The position numbers and the translations under genes were made by a program. Below, in pieces: positions 24,800 to 35,280 of a stretch of 64,000 bases of DNA; the first letter of the stretch is position 1; every line of letters begins with the position of its first letter. The DNA comes from Isoetes taiwanensis (taxonomy: Eukaryota > Streptophyta > Lycopodiopsida > Isoetales > Isoetaceae). The stretch spans positions 884,280-948,279 of the forward strand of contig JAJEKV010000046.1 of assembly GCA_021234155.1 (NCBI GenBank). Reading direction: 5' to 3'. Under the pieces are notes generated by a model that saw only the letters and a program-made list of their open reading frames with translations, had not been told where the DNA came from and searched no databases.

Positions 24800-24804
24800 C
24801 AAAC

Positions 24805-27800
24805 AAGGTATTGCGCATGGATGTTTGCCCTCCAGTGCATATCTAATCTTCTATATCGATATCAAATCTTCTATAAACATGGACCATCGTAACTTCATAG
24901 TAACTGATAACTTCATAGTAATCAGGTAAGTTATTTTTATGCTTGATTTTAATCCCTTTGGACCTAATCTTTAGTTTTTCTAATGAAATAGTTTAGGAAC
25001 CAAGGCATATGATGATAAAATATAACCAAAAAGTCAACTTTAGGATTGATGTCTAATGTCCATTATAAGCATCCAGTTGGATGCTGCCTAGTGGCGTGAC
25101 GTTAAAATACTATCTATCTATCTATCTATATATCAAAATTGATGCATTGAGCTGCTATAGGCCCGGGGGGTGCACCTATCCTATAGGGGATATGCCACCT
25201 GCGTACATAGGGTTGTAAAAAAACCCCTATATACGACACTTTTTTAATCAAAAACCCCTATCATACGATTTTCAAATTTTGCATGCATATACCCCCTCCC
25301 AATTTTATACGTCATTTATCAATTAAAAAACCCCTCGTATACGACCTTCTGTGAACATTACATATACCCCCAATATTCAAGAGGAAGCCAGATCGTTTTC
25401 AAATTTGTAATCCCATCCAAGGAAAAAAAACGAGTAGAACAAAATAAAAACATTACCAGTAATCTTAGTGTTGCAATCGGATTGATGCCTCTACGAATAG
25501 GCTGACGAATCACTAAGCCCCCTCCGTATCATACCATGTTCGGTTCCCCGCCACGGAGCACCCCTCTCCGTTAGTGTACAAAGAATTCAAAAAAAAAAGT
25601 ACATTGTACCGTAGGTATACATACTAAGAACCCACAAAAGTAGCCCCTTCATGTTTACGCACGTGGTTTGGGGGGTTCTTCTGAGTGACTCCCCCTTGGC
25701 TATAGGTAGTGTAAAATATAATGATCTAATGTCAATGTCACCAAATAAGTTCATGTCATTTGTTTGATCCAAGCAAATCTCACATGATTATGAATCCATG
25801 TTGATGCCCATTGGTTATGTTTATCCCCAACAATAGGGTTTCATGGAAAAACTAGAAATTTTTTGAAGTCATTCTGGGATTTTTGCCTGGATTATTTATA
25901 ACAATTAAAAACAATATAAACAGGTTCGTCAATTATTTTTTCTTGCATTTCCGTAGGATGTCTCAGAACAATTAATTATTGAATTTCAACAGGATGTCTT
26001 TCGCATAGATTCAAGGTATTAATAAGTGCATCAAATAGCTTCATGGCCATGTTTATAGAGTCTATGGACATAAACAAAATATTACCAACTTACACAACCA
26101 TTATATTAACATCTTCGTTTTTGGTTATGCTTGCATGTGGAACCGGCGGCAATGGCGAACCCAATCGGTTGTTTTGGCTACAATAGGTCTTGAATTTGAT
26201 TCTATGACACCACCCAGAGTCTTCCTTATGAATTCCGGCATGTTCTGCCTCCATCTCGGCCAGTTCCGATTCTGTTGTCAACCCGGCAGAATATCTCTGT
26301 AAAAGCAAGCCATTGATACGTTTTTTTAGTTTTCATTCTTGATAGATATTTTGCCTATCAAATTCATTGAAAGCCTTGTAGGCTAGTTGGTTAGAGGTTA
26401 AGCCTTTTACGCTATAGATCCAAGTTCAAATTTAGACTCAGGCATACGTTTTTGCATAAGTGTTCTTTTTTAACCCTCTCTTATTTAAGAACCATACGTT
26501 TATATTAGTTGTTCTCCTAAGGTTTCGACCATACCATAGTACACCTTTATTAGAATATTGACCATGCGATGCGTTATTGGAACCGTAGAGTCCATTCTTT
26601 AGAGTTGTAGTCTTGCATGTTCTTGTTCGGCATGGTACTGGGAACCATATTTGAATAGTTATTGATAGGTTCGGAGTTACTGAATCTAGTCTATAGTATT
26701 ATCCTAAGTCTCGAACCTACTTGATTCTATCTTCTAACTATCGAATCTTGCTTTAGGTTATAGTTAGGTGCTCGCCCAAACTATTGTGTCATGTCTTGGA
26801 TTAGTATGGTGACTCGTTGTGTATGTATCTCCCTGCCATTGTTGATAACCTATCTGCCTTGATCCGTATGCTAGCCATCCGTAGAGCAAAGAAATATTTT
26901 ATACCATCGCCTTAGTTGCAGTGATGGATCATTTGCGGAAGACCTTCAGTCCAGGGCGATCATATGCAGAACATTTATTCCGGTATGCTCGAATTGTAGA
27001 AGCTTAAATCAATCTTAATCGCATTCGCCAGATTCCATAGATCATAATTCAAGTTCTCTGTTGAATAAACAAGTCAGAAACGGAAATCTCAAATTTATAG
27101 GGAATAAGGCATACAAAAAGGCCGGAATAAGGCATGCGAAGCTCAAGACATGCAGAATGCATAGAACTATCTCTTAATCGGAAGATAGAGATATGGCTGG
27201 AGCTTCAGGCTTTGCTTCACCGGAATGGGAGTGGACGCCATGGCCATGGCGGTTTAGAAAAGGTAAAAGGAAAAATGCATAAGGCCCCAGGTTGAACAAT
27301 ACCCAGGCCGGTAGAGCGATTCGGTTTTTGCCCGAATCATCTTGCCGAGGAAGAACCCCATTATGATAATTTAAGTAAAGGCAGTTTGGTGGTTTGGTGG
27401 CGGCGGCGATTCGGCATTAAGCAATTAATCCTCACAGTGCCTCAAGTGTCTACCTACCCTCAAGATTTTCCCGTTGTAATCAAGTTTACCCACACGCTAT
27501 TATGGTGATAATGTTTTTGGTTAGGTATCTGCTCTAATTAAGGCTAGGTTTCCACCTTAATATATTATTTTAGCTCTCTGGGATATTGACGTCTATTTTT
27601 TTAGCCAAGGTGGAGATAAGAGTCCCCCCCTAGCCGTGTTTCCCAATATCTCCCCCTAGAGTGAGTTGTTTTCTACAAATCTTCCTTGCCTTATTGGGTT
27701 AAGGGGATTAGTCCAAGAGTTTAGGGTCTTCAGTGTGATGGTTCGAATTTGTATGTTTGTATGTCTCCCCGTGGTGGTGTACGAGTTCCCCTATGGATTT

Positions 27801-27848
27801 AGGGGCTTTGTTGGGTGTGCCTTTATTATATTTTTTTGTTCTGACTTT
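24805..27848. other. non-coding stretch with repeat remnants
   Basis: No credible gene. A block at 25,079-25,131 with a CTAT repeat resembles 15,260-15,310. About 25,210-25,390 holds degenerate repeats of AAACCCCTA-ATACGAC type. A tRNA-like relic lies at 26,372-26,440. Other open frames here are short and random-looking. Confidence 0.5.
26372..26440 (+). repeat. tRNA-like relic (SINE head or tRNA pseudogene)
   Basis: GTAGGCTAGTTGGTTAGAGG matches a eukaryotic tRNA D-arm/A box well. About 35 nt later AAGTTCAAATTTA is a weak B box. Acceptor stem pairing is not evident, so it is not called a functional tRNA gene. Confidence 0.45.
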
Positions 27849-28557
27849 ATTCATGGTGGAGGTACGACTCGCCCATGAATGCCATGATCACTTATGTTGT
27901 TTTTTTTTTTTTATTTTCTATAACTGATTGCCCAACCCTTGTGATTATGGTGCTTAGCTAAGGGGCATGTCCCAAGGCTAGTGGTCATGGGTTCAAACCC
28001 GTGATATGTATTGTTCACTTGGTGGAGGTACGAGTCCCCCCAAGTGTGTTGGTCATGATTATGATATAGTTGCAGGTACAATCGACTTGACAATGGATGG
28101 AAGTGTCTTTAGTCCTCCAATATATCCTCCTTGGATGCTTTGTATTTTTCATAGTGGATGGTGGAGGTATGTGTCCCCCATGTGTGCCATGTCTAGTTAT
28201 GTTTTATTATCTCTATTCTATAACTTATCTCCCAACCTTCTTGGTTATGCTGCCTAGCTAAGGGGCATGCCCCAAGGCTAGTGGTCAAGGGTTCAAACCC
28301 TTGACTTATATTGCACACTTGGTGGAGGTACGAGTCCCCTCATGTGTTGTGTTAAGTATTTTCCATGGTGGAGGTACGAGTCCCCCCATGTATGCCATGC
28401 TTAGTTATGTTTTCTTATGCTTTATTTTATATCATCCGGCCCAACTATATTGGTTGTGGTGTTTAGTGTGTTGTGTTAAGTATTTTCCATGGTGGAGGTA
28501 CAAGTCCCCCCATCTATGCCATGCTTAGTTATGTTTTTTTTTATGCTTTATTTTATA
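27849..28557 (+). repeat. stem-loop-rich repeat cassette, several copies
   Basis: Units contain GGGGCATGCCCC (palindromic), then a T-arm-like stem-loop (27,985-28,004 and 28,285-28,304: 7-bp stem, TTCAAA loop), then a hairpin with a GGAGGTACGAGTC core. The last hairpin recurs at 27,849-27,880, 28,016-28,046, 28,158-28,181, about 28,314-28,349, 28,364-28,390 and 28,488-28,513. Stem sequences differ between copies but mostly keep pairing (ATTCATGG/CCATGAAT, CACTTGG/CCAAGTG, CATGG/CCATG). The T-arm-like part suggests a tRNA-related SINE. No protein frame is credible. Confidence 0.65.
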
Positions 28558-29474
28558 GGGAAAATAAAAAAAATGCCCTTCTTTTTGTTCAGAATTCTTA
28601 TAATGCCCTTGTATTTTCTGAATTTGTTAGAATGCCCTTGTATTGGATACGACACCAAAAACCCCAAAAATATCATCGCAGCTGGCACGGATTCGGCTTC
28701 GTCTTGAATGATGCAATCTTTAGCAGTAAGGCTTCGGCTTCAATCCAAGATATTTCCTGCTTTGTGTGGTTTCCTGTTTTAAGGCAAGTAGGCTTCATCC
28801 TACATAGCTCCATAATCTGTTCAAACTTTTCGAATGCATCTGCCCAAATAAAACATACACATAGACTGATGGAATTTTTTGGAATGCATCACTCCTAAAT
28901 GAAACAAGGCTTGAATCTGGACATGGCCTTTGCTCTGCGATGTGCCTCAGTCAAGCACTGTAAGCATGGATGTCAAGCGGCAGACTTTAAGTGCACTCCA
29001 TCCGATGGATCTCAGTTCAATGCAAGCACGGTCTATAATTACAAAAGAAGCTGCCTGGCTTCGAAAAGGGCAGTATCCTTCAGTTCCATAAGTTCTTCTT
29101 TAAACCATACAGGATTACTGAACAAACAAGAACGGATTGTTGAAGATTTCATCAAGACGCTGGGCCTGCGTACCTACAATTACACTTAGCATACTCCTTG
29201 CTATCTACAATTACAAAAGAAGCTGCCTGCAATGCTCGTCTTTACACTTCACACTGTGATCTTCTTTTCTTTCAAAACAAAATGCAAATACAGGAATCAC
29301 TAAAAGGAGATGTTTCCAAGCATGAAATCTCCCTTTCTTTGACAAATCTTCTCCTTTTCAATGCTTTTTTTCTGGTTATGTAGCCCTCTTTAGATAATCG
29401 ATTCGAGATCATGCTTTGCCGAAACATCATAATCTGATTCTGGATGGTGATATTCTGGCGCGGAAGGATTTCCC
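28558..29474. mobile_element. 917-bp insertion with 9-bp target duplication, MULE-like
   Basis: The repeat cassette is interrupted after TATTTTATA (28,549-28,557) and resumes with the same TATTTTATA (29,475-29,483). The uninterrupted sister copy at about 28,421 reads TTTATTTTATATCATCCGGCCC with a single copy. The insert starts GGGAAAAT and ends ATTTCCC, giving short inverted ends. A 9-bp duplication is typical of Mutator-like elements. A 96-codon frame (28,899-29,189, plus; Cys-rich) shows no transposase motif, so the element is non-autonomous or carries captured sequence. Confidence 0.72.
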
Positions 29475-29615
29475 TATTTTATATCCTGCGGCCCAACTCT
29501 ATTGGTTGTGGTGTTTAGCTAAGGGGCATGCCTCAACGCTAGTGATCATGGGTTTGAACCCTTGATATGTATTGCACACTTGGTGGAGGTATGAGTCCCT
29601 CCATGTTGTGGGCGT
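29475..29615 (+). repeat. further copy of the stem-loop repeat cassette
   Basis: It continues the unit split by the 917-bp insert: CCTGCGGCCCAACTCTATTGG, then CTAAGGGGCATG, a T-arm-like stem-loop at 29,546-29,565 with one mispair, and the GGAGGTATGAGTC hairpin at about 29,575-29,609. Confidence 0.65.
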
Positions 29616-29787
29616 GTTTGAGCTCTTTCTGCAAGTACAAGTTGGCTTGTCGATGGAGGTATCCTTGGCTCTTTTTGCCTCCAGATGCTAGCCTTCTTTT
29701 TCATATTGACTATTTTGCTTCTCATTGGCCAGTCACGAGGGATTCTGCTGCCATTGTTGGCCTACTTCAGCCTCTGTGCTTCTTTAT

Positions 29788-31137
29788 GGGGGGAACAGCG
29801 CTCAAATTTGAAAGCTACCCCTAATTTTTTTGTGACAGGCAAAAAAAAATTTACGTCTTTCGCATGACAGAAAGTCTTTCAATTTTAACCTTTCAAATGC
29901 AAGACAAAAATTCCAAATGACAGAAATTATTTTTTTATGAAAAAAAAAGGAACAAGTTATAAAGTCTATTATAAAATCGTAATAATATAACCAAGTTTTA
30001 AATGTACATCAACAATAGGTATATTCTTCTATACATTACAAGAACCTTCTATAATTTCTATGGTCTCCTCAAGAACTATGTCGGCCTGCTGCTGCTTTTG
30101 AGAGCCTGAGCTTGCAACTATGCTATTAGAGAATTTGCAGAAAGAAAGCATAGATCTACATTGATTGACCTTCCTTCCTTTTTTTAGCTTAAAGAAGCCA
30201 CCGCTATAATAAAAATTTGAAAACTACGAAAATGCAAGGAGCAAGAAAAAGCAAGAAATCACAATAATATAGAGCAAATCCTAAATCCGAACTTACTTAA
30301 GTTGTGTTTATCTTGCTCCAAGAATGAATAGATGAGATAGGTTTGTAGAAGTGGTGGTTTCAAAAGTCTTGATGCAGAACAATCAGAGAGCCCAAGTGTA
30401 AGCCCAAGAATGGCAGTGTTGTTTGCCAAGCATAAGCCCAAGTATGAGCCCAAGAAAGCCCCGAATCTATGTACTATGTGGGTTTGTTGAAGTAGAGATT
30501 TTAGAAATATATTATTTGTCCATAAATATTCTGTGGGTCTGAATTAAATATTCTGTGGCTTCAAAAATCTCACTGCAGCGGAGCATATCAGAGAGCCCGA
30601 GTATAGACTGTAGTATGAGCCCAAGAACCCTGTAGCTGTTTGTCGAGGAGTAAGCTCAAGAGGGCTCTTGAATCTAAATCGATGCAAGTTAGGCTTCCCT
30701 GGCCGATTTCATGGCCAATTCCCTACCGATTCCCTGGCAATTCATGGTCGATTCCTTGGCAAATTTCCTGTCCGATGCAAGCTAGTGTTCCTTTTTTTCA
30801 ATGGTCATGAAGTGTGTCTAATTTGCTACGCCCATGAAGTGTTTTTAAAGTCATTACCTTAAAGGTTGTTTGGATGGATCATATATTTTTGTATATGGGC
30901 CTATATATTATATTATTATATTTACAAAAAGATAAGAAAACAAAAAAAATGACAGGACAATTTAAATTTCTAGCCTTTCGAATGACAAATATGTATTTTG
31001 ATGGCCCTTCTGTATGACAGGCATTTGGTCATTGGCTACCTTTCATTTGCAATATAAATTTTATTTTTGCTTGTTTTGACAGGCGAAAATGCAAAAAACA
31101 GGCGTGAAAGCCGTCAAATTTGAGCCCTGGGGGGGAA
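29788..31137. mobile_element. 1,334-bp non-autonomous hAT element
   Basis: The inverted ends CAGCGCTCAAATTTGA (29,796) and, reversed, CAGGGCTCAAATTTGA (ending 31,129) match at 15 of 16 bases. They are flanked by the 8-bp duplication GGGGGGAA at 29,788-29,795 and 31,130-31,137. An 8-bp duplication and CAG-starting ends are hallmarks of the hAT superfamily. Sub-terminal words TGACAG/GACAGG occur several times near both ends, as in hAT elements. No transposase is encoded, so it would depend on one supplied from elsewhere. Confidence 0.88.
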
Positions 31138-32283
31138 GGTCCCACTTCCTCTTTTTACCATGTGAGATCCTTTGGGACCATTAGGGTCCGCAGTGGATGG
31201 GATATGATTAGTGGGCCTTTTAGCATTGCTCGAGAGTTTCTTCTAGTTTCCTTGACCCATCAGCTTTCGGATATTACCATGATGGTTATCTGGTGACTTT
31301 TTGGCATGGCATTCAGGGGGGGGAGGTCCCACTTCCTTTGCCTCCCGTACCGGGGGGGAGGGGGGGAATCTATAGGGACCATTAGGGTCCGATGTGGTCT
31401 ATACATTATAATGATTGAGACAAGCACAGTTTGATCAAATTATTTTGTTAACGCCACAAACTTAAATCCATATAGCAACAATATATTCACGTGTCTATTT
31501 AATATCATTTCTCTTTTAATCACCTTAAATGGTTGAGGTTGAGACGTTGAGTTGAATAAAATATTGTACGTGCTCAAAGCAATGTTGATGTATGGAATAA
31601 CGTGATAGCACTACGGCCCTTTCCAGAACTAGAATAATATTTTAGGGATCAAGGATGAAATTCTTGTTGCAAACAAGAATCAAGTATCAAGTATTGTATT
31701 GTTTTGAAGTAGCAATTTTGATTGATTATGAAAAAAACATGACTTTGAAGTATGATTTAAGCCACTTCACCCTCGGGTCACAGAGGGCAACCCTCTGTGC
31801 GCAACACCTTGTTTTATGTATTCTTGTTTGACCATCATCTTGGCTCTTCATAAACACCCATTGAAACATGTGAGGCGCCTGGCAACTAAACTTGACCATA
31901 CATACAATTCGGTAAATGCAGAGAGTAGAAGAGCATTACTATGTGATATATCTTGGTCGTAGTTATCATCGGTGAGAGTCTATCAATTCAAGAGATTGTA
32001 GTCATGTGCTAATAGGGCCTTTCTTGTCTTTACCATAAGAGGGTTTCAGATGTTTTGGCTAGTTGGTTAAGAAGGGGTGGTTAAGGAATGTTACAAATCT
32101 TTAGCAATTTAAAAGTTTGCAACGAAGTTCAATAATTTCAGATTCTAGTGCTAGGAGCACTGTTAAAAGGACATCTAATCATCTATAGGGGATTACTCCT
32201 AATACTCAATGGATTTGTTATTGACTCTATTATAACAAATAGCCGGGATTAGCTGGAAGAATAGGTTGTTTAACTAATTCCAA

Positions 32284-32402
32284 GTAATCATCACTTTCCC
32301 CTTCCCTTGAAAACCCTACGGGACGGGGGTTTTCTAGTCTGGACAGTAATACGTCTGCACTCCTGTTTTGGGGTCACATAAGCTGATTGGTCTCCGTGGA
32401 CG
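32284..32402 (-). repeat. dispersed repeat, copy 1 (CGTCCACGGAGACCAAT family)
   Basis: The minus strand from 32,402 starts CGTCCACGGAGACCAAT and ends with GGTTTTCAAGGGAA and TGATGATTAC. The plus strand at 61,231-61,355 starts with the same 17 bases and keeps the same order. A partial copy (AGGATTAAACCCCC to GTTTTCAAGGAAAAA) is at 38,495-38,560. Family unknown; possibly a SINE or the tail of a LINE. Confidence 0.55.
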
Positions 32403-32893
32403 ATAAAAATCATTCAATTCAAATCAGTTTTCTTCATCAAATATACCCTTAGGATGGAGTTATGAAGAAGCTCACCATCTATCCCCTTATGATGGAGATA
32501 TGAAGAAGCTCGCCATCTATCTTTAGAAGGCAGATCTCATGTGGCGTATACTCTACAATAACATTTGTAGCATCTTGATAATCACACAATACAACCAAAC
32601 TAATACCATGAGCTACAATTCAATCCTTCTTTTGCATATTGTCTCAGTACCATCGATGCAAAGAGCTTCATTATTTCTTGATTAATACCATGGATAAAAA
32701 CTTCTATTAATATTGAATAAAAGCTACATGGTTATAGTAGCAAATTGACAACACTGGCACAAGTATGAAGAGAGGGTAGATACAGAGTGGACCTTCAACC
32801 CTTTTACATGGTATTGAAGACCGCTGGCCCCTATTGAGTTTGATAAGGGTCCCAAGGACCACCTCTTTCAATCCTAAAACGTAACACCCCCAA

Positions 32894-32981
32894 GTCGCTA
32901 TTGAGTTTGATAACATTATACCCCTAGTCGCTATTGAGTTTGATAACATTATACCCCTAGTCGCTATTGAGTTTGATGAGA
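32894..32981. repeat. 33-bp tandem repeat, about 2.7 copies
   Basis: The unit GTCGCTATTGAGTTTGATAA plus CATTATACCCCTA repeats at 32,894, 32,927 and 32,960 (partial). A diverged half copy is at about 32,826. The period is a multiple of three, which keeps a short minus-strand frame open, but that frame is not otherwise gene-like. Confidence 0.75.
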
Positions 32982-33372
32982 ATCCCTTTCAATCTTATAA
33001 CATGGATATTGAAATATTTGGATCATATCTTTAACCCTAATGTGTAACTTGCAGCAAACTAGAATTATGTTGAGAATTGAATTCAATAATTTCATCTCTA
33101 GTATTGTAATCTTGATTACATTTAGACATCATTTATATATTATTACGATTCCTTTGTTTTGTTCTCTTATTGGAGGGCGTAACAGCAATGAAAAAGGAAG
33201 CATAAATAGAGAGAGGAATGAAAAAGGAAGCACAAATAGTTATGGAGACAGACATTGAGAATTTTTTTAATTTATGAAAGAACATGCATGATAAATAAAG
33301 GGGAAAAGCAGTTTTAAAACATAATTGGCGAAAACAGAAGCAAAATATATAACAGATAAACGAATGGACGAA

Positions 33373-33693
33373 TCAAGGGCGATGGATAACAGGATGGTCC
33401 TGATGCCCACGACGGGGGGAGGATCCAGAAGCGCCAAATCCATTATTCAAATGCTCAGAATTCTCAGAAACTTGCTCAGATTTCGCAGAGATTTGCTCAG
33501 AATACTGAGGAGGGGAGGGACGATGATGAACGGGATGATCCTGATGGGCGGGGCCGTCTCTGGGGTGCCGATCCGGTTCAAAAATTTGGGTCGAGAAATC
33601 CGAGCCTTGAATGCTCCGGCACTGGGCTGCCATCGCCGCGCACAGCAGCATCGCCAAAATCGCCATCGCCATGCTTGAGAGCTTCATTGCCAT
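33373..33693 (-). CDS. small secreted protein, likely peptide-hormone-type precursor
   Basis: 106 codons on the minus strand. Residues 1-23 (start MAMKLSSMAMAILAMLLCAA) form a clear signal peptide for secretion. The rest is hydrophilic and rich in His, Pro, Ser and Gln. A motif is duplicated: PRDGPAHQDHPVHHRP at 44-59 and PRRGHQDHPVIHRP at 93-106, the very C-terminus. A variable linker with SEQ/SEH repeats lies between. Short length, signal peptide and a conserved C-terminal Pro/Gly/His motif are the layout of plant peptide precursors such as the CEP and PIP families. The SGSSPRRGHQ part recalls the PIP core SGPSxxGxGH, but it is not a clean match. A TATA box lies about 40 bp upstream of the start. 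The ATG at 33,693 is the first after it; the second Met (residue 3) would serve equally. Confidence 0.68.
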   Translation of the reverse strand: MAMKLSSMAMAILAMLLCAAMAAQCRSIQGSDFSTQIFEPDRHPRDGPAHQDHPVHHRPSPPQYSEQISAKSEQVSENSEHLNNGFGASGSSPRRGHQDHPVIHRP

Positions 33694-33729
33694 CGCCGAA
33701 TGCCGGAGTTCGAGAATCCATTCTTTGCT

Positions 33730-33737
33730 TTATATAG
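33730..33737 (-). promoter_or_regulatory. TATA box of the small secreted protein gene
   Basis: CTATATAA on the minus strand lies about 37-44 bp before the ATG at 33,693. With a usual 25-35 bp spacing to the transcription start, the 5' leader would be only about 10 nt. Confidence 0.5.
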
Positions 33738-35280
33738 CACATTATATTATGTCGGTTTGGGTTTGGCGCTAAAATTTGGGGCTAATTTTGCTTTGCTTGC
33801 GCCACGTTTTTCATTTTTAAATACTATTTTGTTGCTGGTTATATTATATACCCTTTTTTACTACATTTATTAATTGAATTAATCGAGGTCAATGCTGAAA
33901 ATTTGTTTATGTATTTCATTACCATCGAAAGCTCTCTTGTTGTATTTTTTCGGTTTCAGTCCATTCTCCCTTAGGGATAGGGTTAATCACATGTGCATGG
34001 AAGAACTTTGTATTAGTTGTTTTGTATTGAGATCCTTTATTCATGTGAAGGGATTGATTCTGAGCGTCTATTCTATTAATGCCTACATCCATGTACACTA
34101 ACTCGGGAATTCGTCCATGCTGCTATATTTTATCAAATTTGTGAACACCAGCACAACCATAGTCCCAAATTCTTTTTACCTTTTTCTTGTTTTCACATAT
34201 AGATGAAGCTTTCTTGCTTTGCATCAACTAAAATCAGGCAAAAACCAAGTTAGTTTTTTTTTTTAATGTAGAAAGGAAATCATGAAAGAAAATGCCCCTA
34301 CACACCCTCTCTACACAAGGGCATTTTGGTAATTTTGAAACTCATAAGGGCATTTTGGTAATTACACAAACTCATAGGGGTATTTCGGTAGTTTTCCCTT
34401 TTTTTTTTAGATATAAAAGCGACACAATACACTAGAGCAGTAGATTTATGGAGAAAAGCCAAGTAAATGTGCACCAAATCTTCTATACCTGCTTGTTCAA
34501 TGGCAATATATTAGCCAAAACAATAGTTATTAACATTGTCTATCTGTCTTCTCCTCCACTTGCATTATCATATGTAGAGATCATTAGTGGTATGGAGTTC
34601 AATGATCTAAAAGTAAAAGGGTGTAAAATTTTAAGCCACATGCAAATATAAAAAACATTTTAGTTCTCAAAGCTCTTCATGCAATGTAGGAAACAACACA
34701 AGACAAACAAAAAATAAAGGTGCACTCATGAGATAGTCCTTTTGGACTTGCATTTTGTAATTCCTTACTTTATGGCAAATAATAATTTCTTTCTCCACCA
34801 TCACATTCAAGTGAGCAACTACTAAACGTGAAGATATAACAGTGCAAAGGAGAAGCTTTTGGAGGTAATGTGCATTGGAATGCTAAATCTAAAATCTTTC
34901 AATGAAGAGATTGAAGATAAGTAAATTTACTAGATGAATGATATTTGTAACATGGACGGTTTCTTAGTTTTGAGAGCACAAAATAACGCTAAAAGAAAAA
35001 AATTCATACAAGATCACAACCATTGGATTTGACAAGTGATATTATATAATAGTAGTAAGATTAGTTATGATAATGGTGTACACTTATTCTAACGTTGATG
35101 ACATATTATGTGTATATACACAATCTAACCAATCTAGCTAAAACTTGAACGACTGAAAGACTACAACTTAGAGCATCCACTTCTTCTGCCAGACTGCACC
35201 CAAATAAAAAAGAAAAAGGGGGTCTGTTAGTCTTTGAGACAGATTATAAGAAAAAAAAATCTGAAACGAACCTGATGTTC
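33738..35280. other. intergenic, AT-rich, with a MITE-like repeat
   Basis: No credible gene. Short plus-strand frames at 33,892-34,101 and 34,448-34,651 look random. A MITE-like block lies at 34,274-34,398. Confidence 0.5.
34274..34398. repeat. MITE-like block with GGGCATTTTGGTAATT repeats
   Basis: The left end GGAAATCATGAAAGAAAATG plus CCCCTAC and the reversed right end GGGAAAACTACCGAAATACC plus CCTAT are loosely inverted. Between them the word AAGGGCATTTTGGTAATT occurs three times with variation. The left end resembles that of the 917-bp insert at 28,558 (GGGAAAATAAAAAAAATGCCC). This suggests a tiny relative of that element; no clean target duplication was seen. Confidence 0.4.

Larger units (their letters stand above)
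11866..24804 (+). mobile_element. 12.9 kb LARD-like LTR element with an internal inverted duplication
   Basis: The element runs from TGTGACGTTCCACA at 11,871 to GCGTCACA at 24,799. It is bounded by the 5-bp direct repeat CAAAC at 11,866-11,870 and 24,800-24,804. In order it has a 1,576-bp LTR, a methionine-tRNA-type primer site, about 6.7 kb without recognisable coding capacity, a purine tract, a second full LTR, a 106-bp LTR piece, a short spacer, an inverted copy of its own 3' part plus LTR start, and a 199-bp piece of the LTR 3' end. Large LTRs and no gag-pol fit the LARD class. The second full LTR has no target duplication after it (ACCTA follows instead), so the whole array reads as one insertion product or one insertion later rearranged. 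Assembly error is the main alternative. Confidence 0.8.
31138..33372. other. non-coding stretch with small repeats
   Basis: Host sequence next to the hAT element is itself a two-copy repeat: GAGGTCCCACTTCC with GGGACCATTAGGGTCCG occurs at 31,135-31,196 and 31,320-31,402. A dispersed repeat lies at 32,284-32,402. Tandem duplications occur at about 32,450-32,520, 32,894-32,981 and 33,187-33,240. No credible gene. Confidence 0.5.

Noticed and set aside
26372-26440. Functional tRNA gene
   Set aside because: The D-arm is good, but the T-arm loop is weak and no acceptor stem pairs.
33325-33678. 117-codon plus-strand frame, Arg-rich
   Set aside because: Antisense shadow of the small secreted protein gene, without signal peptide or known motif.
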